A DNA stretch of 64,000 nt, taken from JAJVID01 sp050247435 (lineage in GTDB: Bacteria; Acidobacteriota; Blastocatellia; RBC074). Position numbers and translations under genes: made by a program. The notes under the pieces were generated by a model that made no database searches, was not told the DNA's origin, and saw nothing but the letters and a program-made list of their open reading frames with translations. The stretch covers positions 56,848-120,847 of the forward strand of contig JBFWUF010000023.1 of assembly GCA_050247435.1 (NCBI GenBank). Direction: 5' to 3'. Below are positions 21,172-27,372 of this stretch, piece by piece. Each line of letters starts with the position of its first letter. The first letter of the stretch is position 1.

Positions 21172-21909
21172 TTACTGTTTCTCCTGCTGATAACCACTCA
21201 AAACCTTGATCGCCTCGCGGTAACCGTGCAGCGTGCCGACATCAACGTAAGCTTGCCCGGCGCGCACGGCTGTGGCCCTGCCACCTTCGGCCAGATAGGC
21301 GTTGACCAGAGTTCCGATGTACTCGTCAGAACGGCCCCGTTCGAGCCAGAGACCGTGCAACGCGCCGAGCGTCCGCCCAGGCATCTTGAACGCGCCCCAA
21401 ACCCAGGACGATCTCGCGTTCCGCTGTTTGACCTGTATCTCCAGCACACGCCCGTTTTCATCAGTCACCACGGCGTCGAAGAATTCCGGCTGCTCGACTG
21501 GGAAGAGCAGAAACGAGAGTTCGTCGTCGCCAAGCGCTCCATAGCCGTCTTCAGGAAACCAAATGGTGTCCGGCAGACCCACCAACACACATTCGTCGGG
21601 ATGGATCAGAGACGCCGCGCGAAAGATGGCGTCGCACAATCCGGCTGGGCGCGGCTGCACGGCGTAACAAATGCTGGCCACGCCGTACTCTCCGCCGTAA
21701 TAACCGAGTATGTCTGATTTGCCCGGTGAAATGACGAAGCAGAGTTTCGTCGCTCCAGCTTTGAGCATTCGCTCGACCAGAAACTCGCTGACAGCGCGGG
21801 GGCGTTCCGCGTCATTGTCGAAACGGCTGCCGACGGGCAGCAGCTCTTTCGAGAAAGCCAGCGGCTGAATACGGCTGCCCGCTCCGGCGGCTGGAATGAT
21901 TCCCCACAT
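21172..21909 (-). CDS. Sugar nucleotidyltransferase (RmlA/GlmU-type)
   Basis: A 245-residue NTP-transferase. The nucleotide-binding signature GIIPAAGAGSRIQPL is at residues 3-17, followed by FSKELLPVG, and the metal-binding Asp lies in LVGLPDTIWF near residue 110. Such enzymes join a sugar-1-phosphate to an NTP to give an NDP-sugar. The ATG at 21909 is chosen because the signature starts right after it; the frame extends upstream into the preceding gene without conserved sequence. It sits 10 bases after the glycosyltransferase stop, so it is co-transcribed and could supply the donor sugar for that enzyme. Confidence 0.88.
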   Translation of the reverse strand: MWGIIPAAGAGSRIQPLAFSKELLPVGSRFDNDAERPRAVSEFLVERMLKAGATKLCFVISPGKSDILGYYGGEYGVASICYAVQPRPAGLCDAIFRAASLIHPDECVLVGLPDTIWFPEDGYGALGDDELSFLLFPVEQPEFFDAVVTDENGRVLEIQVKQRNARSSWVWGAFKMPGRTLGALHGLWLERGRSDEYIGTLVNAYLAEGGRATAVRAGQAYVDVGTLHGYREAIKVLSGYQQEKQ

Positions 21910-21919
21910 CTGACAACCC

Positions 21920-23023
21920 TCACTGTTTTGACAAACCAGCCGCCCGCCGCGTTTCAGCGCCGCAAGCCGATTCAAGAATGCTCTCAAGTTCTGCGGCGCG
22001 CCGTTCGGCGGAGTGCTCTTCCAATGCGCGAGCGTGCGCGCGCAACGCAACCCGAGCCAATTCATCAGGCGGCGTTTCCATCGCGGCGATCACGTCGCCG
22101 GTCGTGCGCGCGATGAGTATCTCCTCGCCCGGCTCGAAGAAATGATCAAGCCCTTCCCACCAATCGCTCACAATGGGCGTGCCACAGGCGGCGGCCTCGA
22201 ACAGACGGCCCGACGGACACCAGCCCTTCGCGGCCATCGCGCCGCGCGTCACGTTCAGCGTCAATGTTGACGAGCAATAGAATGCGCAATGCTCTCCGGG
22301 CGGGACGTGGCTGATGAAATGAATGTTCCCGGCCCACGGGAATGTTTCGGGGTAAAGCGAACCGCCGATCAGGAAGCGCCTTTGAGGTAGCTGGCGCGCA
22401 GCTTCGATGAAAAGCGTATTGAGCGCCATTTGGCGGTCTTCGGCGTAAGTGCCCAGATAAGACAAATCGGCGCGGTAGCTTTCAACAGCGGGTACGGGGT
22501 AGTGAACAGCCGGGTCAACGCTGCCGTAAAGCGGCGCGACGCGGCGAGCGCCCAAACGCTGTTTCAATTCAGTCAACGTTTCGCCGCCAGTGTAGCTCAA
22601 GACCAGATCGAAATCGCCGAGACCGCGCGGGCCGATGTACGGAACCTGTTTTCCGCCGCGCAATTGTTCAAGCGTAACCGGCGTGTCCAGATCGTAGAAG
22701 ACGCGCATCGGCCCCGGAGACGAGAGCGCAAGGTCGGAAGCGGCCACTCCGTCCGGGCAGTATGAAGTGACTATCGCCACGTCAGCGCCGCTCAGATGTT
22801 TGCGCGCCTCCGGTAGGACGTCCTCCCACCGATGGTAAAGTCGAAGCTCTACGCCAGGAATTTCCGTCTGGTCACGATGCGCGGCGTAATAAGGCGTGTC
22901 GCGCTCGAAGAAGACTGTCTTGTGCCCGCGCCGCTCCAGCGCCCGGCACAACCCGCGCCACAGCGTGGCGTGGCCGTTGCCCCACGATGAGCTGATTGAA
23001 AGTCCGAAGATGACCAGTTTCAA
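21920..23023 (-). CDS. CgeB-like glycosyltransferase
   Basis: A 367-residue GT-B type protein that resembles the CgeB/DUF3880 group: an N-terminal half starting MKLVIFGLSISSSWGNGHA, YLGTYAEDRQ in the middle, and a C-terminal donor-site part with WCPSGRLFEAAACGTPIVSD and WWEGLDHFFEPGEEILIA. CgeB relatives glycosylate surface layers, but donor and acceptor are not predictable here. It is the first gene of the minus-strand run to 17183. Confidence 0.85.
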   Translation of the reverse strand: MKLVIFGLSISSSWGNGHATLWRGLCRALERRGHKTVFFERDTPYYAAHRDQTEIPGVELRLYHRWEDVLPEARKHLSGADVAIVTSYCPDGVAASDLALSSPGPMRVFYDLDTPVTLEQLRGGKQVPYIGPRGLGDFDLVLSYTGGETLTELKQRLGARRVAPLYGSVDPAVHYPVPAVESYRADLSYLGTYAEDRQMALNTLFIEAARQLPQRRFLIGGSLYPETFPWAGNIHFISHVPPGEHCAFYCSSTLTLNVTRGAMAAKGWCPSGRLFEAAACGTPIVSDWWEGLDHFFEPGEEILIARTTGDVIAAMETPPDELARVALRAHARALEEHSAERRAAELESILESACGAETRRAAGLSKQ

Positions 23024-23306
23024 GCTCTTCCCCGTTGAATATGGATGAGTATGGGTTTCGGCGCGGTCGCCAGCGTGCGCTCTGCTCTAACTCGTTGACC
23101 GAGCCATTTGGGGGACGCCCGCCTGCGCTTGCCGCGCCGAATCTGGCGCACTTTCTACCTGCTCACGAATTTGTTGAATTTGAAGAAATCGCTCCGGCTT
23201 CTCTCTTCGAGATTTTCACCCTTTACCATCGAATACCACCGAAATGATGACGATTTTGAACTGGGGAGAAATCCCGGGTAGTGGAGCAATGAGGAGGGAT
23301 GAAGAG

Positions 23307-23400
23307 GATTACGGAACAAACGGAAACAACGGAACAGACGGAAACTATCCTGGGTCTGAGTCTTTCCGTTTGTTCCGTCTTTTCCGTTTGTTCCGTAATC
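23307..23400. repeat. Palindrome made of CGGAACA/CGGAAAC units
   Basis: The left arm (23307-23344, GATTACGGAACAAACGGAAA and on) is complementary with few mismatches to the right arm (23363-23400). Each arm is a run of ACGGAACA- and ACGGAAAC-like units. A partial copy is at 48499-48531. The surrounding 23024-23763 stretch otherwise holds only a weak small frame and the promoters of both flanking genes. Confidence 0.8.
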
Positions 23401-23472
23401 TCTCCTGACTTCCCCACTACCGAATCCTGAATGCAGCGTTATAGTTTATGGGAGTATGAAGACGGAGGGAGA

Positions 23473-23586
23473 ATGGGCAAGCTTATAACAGTCGAATCGC
23501 GCGCAGGTCTGTACGATCAAGGACACAAGCGAATTGAGCGCTCATTACCGCAGGCCATGAACTTCGAGCCGCTTCGCCCGAACTAA
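23473..23586 (+). CDS. Possible small protein, 37 aa
   Basis: An ATG directly after GGAGGGAGA opens a 37-codon frame (MGKLITVESRAGLYD...EPLRPN). The ribosome site is good, though close to the start, but there is no membrane segment and no recognised family. It could be a short leader or chance. Confidence 0.22.
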   Translation: MGKLITVESRAGLYDQGHKRIERSLPQAMNFEPLRPN

Positions 23587-23763
23587 AATTGTCTTGTATG
23601 ATCACGCTAAACGCGCTTTTGAGGTATTAACATTGGAATGGCAATTGCTCTACACCCGATCACCTGTATCCCACGATTAGAAGCCGGATTCGTGGGCCTG
23701 GATTTTGATAGCAATCGGCGAAATGAAATTCTCATTACCGGCTGAATCGAGAGGGATAAAGTA

Positions 23764-24018
23764 ATGGAAATGGAATATCAATATTTGGCTAGCAAACTTG
23801 AAAACGCCCTGGCGACCGATCCTCGCGTCAATGCGCTCGATGTAAAAGTCAGAATTCGCGGTGATAAGATTCATTTGACCGGAGAAATTCCGACTGAGGA
23901 GAGGCGCGGAGCCGCCACCGAGGTCGTGACGGAACTCGCGCTCGGCATAGAAGTGCTCAATGAATTGACTGTGTATGAACTGAATCCGACGACTTCGCCG
24001 GAGGTCATTCATGCTTAG
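23764..24018 (+). CDS. BON-domain protein, 84 aa
   Basis: A single small domain with the BON pattern: an amphipathic helix (LASKLENALATDPRV), the strand VKVRIRGDKIHLTGEIPT, and a second helix-strand unit (AATEVVTELALGIEVLNELTVYEL). BON domains occur in proteins that bind phospholipids or help keep the envelope stable. There is no signal peptide, so this copy is cytoplasmic. GAGAGGGAT lies upstream of the ATG. The next gene overlaps its end by 8 bases, indicating coupled translation. Confidence 0.75.
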   Translation: MEMEYQYLASKLENALATDPRVNALDVKVRIRGDKIHLTGEIPTEERRGAATEVVTELALGIEVLNELTVYELNPTTSPEVIHA

Positions 24019-24733
24019 GATCGCCGCGATCGCCGATCTGCACGTAGCTGAAGATTCAAGCGGCAAGCTGAGCTTGCATTGGCGCGGCCTTCACGAGACA
24101 GCCGACGTGTTGCTGCTTGCCGGCGACCTGACCAATCTCGGCAATACGAGCCAGGCCGAAACGCTGGCGCGGGAGTTGGAGGTCGTGCAAATCCCGATGG
24201 TGGCGGTGTTCGGCAATCACGATTGTCATGCAGACGAAGACGGCAAGGTGCGGAGCATACTTGAAAGAGCCGGCGTGACCGTGCTCGAAGGTGAAACCAC
24301 GACGCTGCGGATCAACGGCAAGACGCTGGGCATCGCGGGCACGAAGGGTTTCGGTGGCGGTTTCGCCGGGGCCTGTGGTCATGCGTTCGGCGAGCAGGTG
24401 ATGAAGGAATTTATGTACGAAACCGAGGGCATGGCGGCGAGGCTCGAAGAGAACCTGCTCTCGCTGAAAACTGATTACCGGATAGCGCTGCTGCATTACG
24501 CCCCGGTCAAAGACACGCTGGCCGGAGAGCGGCTTGAAATTTATCCGTTCATGGGCAGCTACCTGCTGGCCGAAGCGCTGGACCGCGCCGGCGCCGATCT
24601 GGTCGTGCATGGGCATTCTCATCACGGAACCGAGAAGGGCGTGACCGCTAAAGGCATCCCGGTCAGAAACGTGGCGATGCCGCTTCTCAAACGCGCTTAC
24701 ACCATTTACAACCTCGGCTCAGACGAGATTTAG
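24011..24733 (+). CDS. Calcineurin-like metallophosphoesterase
   Basis: A 240-residue phosphoesterase with the full dimetal motif set: ADLHV (D8, H10), AGDLTN near residue 37, GNHDCH near 73, a His in LLHYAP near 160 and GHSHHG near 202. The family cleaves phosphomono- or diesters; the substrate here is unknown. It overlaps the BON gene and is 21 bases before the nucleotidyltransferase gene, so the three may form one unit. Confidence 0.9.
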   Translation: MLRIAAIADLHVAEDSSGKLSLHWRGLHETADVLLLAGDLTNLGNTSQAETLARELEVVQIPMVAVFGNHDCHADEDGKVRSILERAGVTVLEGETTTLRINGKTLGIAGTKGFGGGFAGACGHAFGEQVMKEFMYETEGMAARLEENLLSLKTDYRIALLHYAPVKDTLAGERLEIYPFMGSYLLAEALDRAGADLVVHGHSHHGTEKGVTAKGIPVRNVAMPLLKRAYTIYNLGSDEI

Positions 24734-24754
24734 ATCGGGAAAGGAGGCTCGGAA

Positions 24755-25540
24755 ATGACGAAAGCCGTTCAGGAAAAATATAGACAAGTTCAACCACCAC
24801 CCATCCAGAGGACGCCCCTGACGCTGTTCGCCAATCACCAGGGAGAGATTTACCGTGAGGTTATCAGCGAAACGCGCAAGCGAAATTTGCCGTTTGCGAT
24901 CGGGGGCGGTTTTGCGATTAACGCCTACACAGGCTTGCAACGTAACACGAAAGACCTGGACATATACGTCATGCCCTCTGATTGTGAAGCGATGAAGGAA
25001 ATTCTGACGGATGTCGGGATGAGTGACTATTCCGAGCGATTGCCTTACGACCCCAAATGGATTTACCGCGGGTACTACAACGGTGTCATAGTTGACGTGA
25101 TCTGGGCCATGGCCAACCAGGTCACCTCGGTGGACGAGCGCTGGCTAACGCGCGGGCCGATTATAGAGATTGAAAATCATCGGCTGCGTCTTTTGCCGCC
25201 GGAAGAGCTGCTCTGGACCAAGCTTTACGTGATACAGCGTGACCGCTGCGACTGGCCGGATGTGCTCAATCTGATTTATTCGAGGGGAGAAACCATGGAC
25301 TGGGAGCATTTGCTGAACCGGCTTGGCGAGGATGCGGCGCTACTGGCCGGGGTGTTGACGTTCTTCGTGTGGCTGTGTCCGGGCCGCGCCCGAACGCTCC
25401 CGGACTGGCTTTGGGAACGCCTGAACCTGATTAAACCTTCGTTGTCAGCCTCAGCCGAGGAAATCAACGACCGTCACGTCGGCCTGATTGACTCGCGCCC
25501 GTGGTTCACGCCGGCGCCCACTCCCGAACCAGCCCATTGA
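24755..25540 (+). CDS. Nucleotidyltransferase-fold protein (MNT/AbiEii-like)
   Basis: A 261-residue protein with the nucleotidyltransferase pattern GGGFAINAYTGLQRNTKDLDIYV near residues 50-72: the GG(x)xA helix followed by the metal-binding Asp-x-Asp. VDVIWAM near 113 gives the third acidic position. A helical C-terminal half follows. AAAGGAGG is well placed before the ATG. Relatives include antitoxin-like and antibiotic-modifying enzymes, but no toxin gene is adjacent. The last 67 bases overlap the end of the convergent Crp/Fnr gene. Confidence 0.8.
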   Translation: MTKAVQEKYRQVQPPPIQRTPLTLFANHQGEIYREVISETRKRNLPFAIGGGFAINAYTGLQRNTKDLDIYVMPSDCEAMKEILTDVGMSDYSERLPYDPKWIYRGYYNGVIVDVIWAMANQVTSVDERWLTRGPIIEIENHRLRLLPPEELLWTKLYVIQRDRCDWPDVLNLIYSRGETMDWEHLLNRLGEDAALLAGVLTFFVWLCPGRARTLPDWLWERLNLIKPSLSASAEEINDRHVGLIDSRPWFTPAPTPEPAH

Positions 25541-26283
25541 ACCGCGGATGGAATCCGCTGTCCGTGGGCGAATTCCGATTCGGTTTCAACTTCAAACAAT
25601 CTGTCGAATTCAGTTTTGATCGTGCGGTAACATTCGCAGGCCCACATCTCCAGACTGCGCCTGTCCAGGATGTGAATGTGGCCGCGCATGTAACTGATCA
25701 CTCCCGCCTGACGCAATTTGCCCGCGGCGACGGTGATTCCGGCGCGGCGCGCGCCAAGCATCTCGGCGATCATCTCGTGCGTCAGGAAGAATTCGCCCGA
25801 ATCCATGCGGTCGTCAATCATCAACAATAGCGAGCACAGACGCTCTTCGACCGTGTGCAGACAATTGCAGGCGGCCATCTGCGACATCTGGGTCATCAAT
25901 GCCTGCGTGTACAAAAGCAGGCGCCTGTGCAACGCGCCGCCGCGCAACATCTCGTATTTGAAAGTGTCCGCCTTCATGCGCCACGCCTGCCCCTCGACCT
26001 GAACGATGGCGCGGTACGGCGCGCTGCCCGCGCCTAAAAATACAGGCACTCCCATCATCCCTTCGTGCCCCACGATCCCTGTTTCCACCGTCGCGCCATC
26101 CATCATCGTGGCCACCAGCGAGATCAAGCCTTGTTCGGGAAAATAGACATACCGAATCTCCTCGCCGGCATGATAGAGAATATCGCCCGAACGCAGACGA
26201 ACGGATCCAAGCCCGGCCAGAATCTTTTCCAGTTCCTGATCGGGCAGCGCCGCCAGAAGGCGGTTTTTGACCACTGAAACCAT
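25474..26283 (-). CDS. Crp/Fnr family transcriptional regulator
   Basis: A 269-residue paralogue of the 16281 regulator: beta-roll sensor (YVYFPEQGLISLV, GIVGHEGMMGVP), a long dimer helix, and a winged HTH (LTHEMIAEMLGARRAGITVAAGKL near residue 180). It has a C-terminal extension of about 35 residues that the first one lacks. The ATG at 26283 is chosen for CGGAGGCACCG just upstream; the open frame to 26469 crosses a region of inverted repeats and is probably untranslated. The 3' end overlaps the nucleotidyltransferase gene tail-to-tail. Confidence 0.9.
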   Translation of the reverse strand: MVSVVKNRLLAALPDQELEKILAGLGSVRLRSGDILYHAGEEIRYVYFPEQGLISLVATMMDGATVETGIVGHEGMMGVPVFLGAGSAPYRAIVQVEGQAWRMKADTFKYEMLRGGALHRRLLLYTQALMTQMSQMAACNCLHTVEERLCSLLLMIDDRMDSGEFFLTHEMIAEMLGARRAGITVAAGKLRQAGVISYMRGHIHILDRRSLEMWACECYRTIKTEFDRLFEVETESEFAHGQRIPSAVQWAGSGVGAGVNHGRESIRPT

Positions 26284-26383
26284 CGGTGCCTCCGAATTGA
26301 TGGTGCGAGAAATTGATTGATATCCGGTGTATGTCCGAAAGATGTAATCAGTTTGAATCCTGCCGGGAACGAGTTTAACGCTT

Positions 26384-26440
26384 TTGCGCGCCTGTACGAT
26401 GGCCATACTCTTCTGTACGATTCCGTATGCAGGCGCGCAA
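26384..26440. promoter_or_regulatory. Inverted and direct repeats upstream of the second Crp/Fnr gene
   Basis: TTGCGCGCCTG (26384-26394) is the perfect complement of 26430-26440. Inside lie two direct copies of CTGTACGAT (26392 and 26413 onward). Located about 100-155 bases before the regulator start, this could be an operator cluster. It is a candidate only. Confidence 0.3.
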
Positions 26441-26509
26441 GGAACGTATCGAGCGGAGATTACGGCCAAATATCGCAGTTCATCTCACCCTGCATCTCTG
26501 CTTCTCTCA

Positions 26510-26839
26510 TTACCTGTAATTTTCTTCTCCCGCGTGTACGTGATGGCTTTCGGAAGCGGCCCTCAGGGCCTGGAATGTCGGAGGCCACAGCCCTATGAAA
26601 ATCGCCAGATCCTTCCTGCCGGCGATGAACAACGAAACGGAAGCCCCGATGGAAGCCAGCGTCAACACGTGAAAAAGGCTGATCCCCGTCTTTCGTCTTA
26701 CCGGTTCATCAAGTCTCCTGGCGGCTCGTTCAATTCTATCGGCGGTTTCGTATTGCTGTCTCATTCCCGCGCCGGTCACGCCAGGACTGGTTCCCCCAGT
26801 TCCCTCCGTTCCCGTGGATGAAGTTTGATGAGAAACCAT
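26510..26839 (-). CDS. Small membrane protein, 109 aa (hypothetical)
   Basis: The N-terminal 45 residues are Ser/Thr/Gly-rich and polar, followed by a charged segment (ADRIERAARRLDEPVRRK) and a helical hairpin of two hydrophobic stretches (about 62-80 and 84-97). GGGAGGAAAG stands 5 bases before the ATG at 26839, which is strong support for this start over the longer frame from 26965. The family is not recognised. It faces the same way as the Crp/Fnr gene downstream. Confidence 0.6.
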   Translation of the reverse strand: MVSHQTSSTGTEGTGGTSPGVTGAGMRQQYETADRIERAARRLDEPVRRKTGISLFHVLTLASIGASVSLFIAGRKDLAIFIGLWPPTFQALRAASESHHVHAGEENYR

Positions 26840-27090
26840 AATCTTTCCTCCCTGTTTAATCAGTTTATCTAATCCATCTGTTTGCTTGTTTAAGTCTCCC
26901 GCTATCTGTTTCGGACTTCTCCTGAGCAGAGCAATTAGTGTTCCCGTAAAATCCGCGTTTATCACTCGTTAGTGACGCGCGCCCGCAAAGGCCCGGATCG
27001 GTTTCACGACGACAGGTTCTAGCAAACTCTTTGCCTCATCCGCTCACGGATGATCGCTGATAGCTCGCGCCGCAAAGCAAGGATAGAGCT

Positions 27091-27211
27091 TACGCAAAAC
27101 TATGAGAAATCGCCGCAGAGCCACAGAGCCACAAAGCAAAGAATGGTTTTACTCGTTCTACATTTTCACTCTCTGCGCCTCCGAGGCTCTGTGGCAATTC
27201 TTCGCGTAAAT
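27091..27211. repeat. Degenerate CGCAGAG-type hairpin
   Basis: GCCGCAGAGCCACAGAGCC near 27113 pairs imperfectly with the segment ending GGCTCTGTGGCAAT near 27198, and TTACGC near 27090 pairs with GCGTAA near 27205. The units resemble the TTCACCGCAGAG family, but the ends differ. It lies just upstream of the 47-residue small frame. Confidence 0.55.
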
Positions 27212-27228
27212 CCTGAAGGAGTGGAAAA

Positions 27229-27372
27229 ATGGCAAGTGAGATGGCCGAAAGATTCATGAAGACGCTGCGGGAGATTGAAGACACGAGACGTGCGGAATCA
27301 AAGGCTCCTGTGGCGAATTTCAAAATTACGCCTGGGACGCCGCTCCGGAGTTTTGATTTACCAGTTGTCTGA
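27229..27372 (+). CDS. Small protein, 47 aa, antisense-overlapping the aconitase end
   Basis: The frame starts 9 bases after AAGGAG (TGAAGGAGTGGAAAA), an excellent ribosome site. The product MASEMAERFMKTLREIED...FDLPVV starts with a charged amphipathic helix and has no membrane segment. The last 47 bases overlap the 3' end of the acnA gene on the other strand. I do not recognise the family; it could be the start of a longer gene truncated by rearrangement. Confidence 0.45.
   Translation: MASEMAERFMKTLREIEDTRRAESKAPVANFKITPGTPLRSFDLPVV

Noticed and set aside
23035..23247. 70-codon plus-strand frame upstream of the BON gene
   Set aside because: Mixed composition, no ribosome site, no recognisable domain; it lies in the promoter region of the minus-strand glycosyltransferase gene.
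24755..25540. Antitoxin of an AbiE-type toxin-antitoxin pair
   Set aside because: The nucleotidyltransferase pattern is present but no matching partner gene is adjacent on either side.
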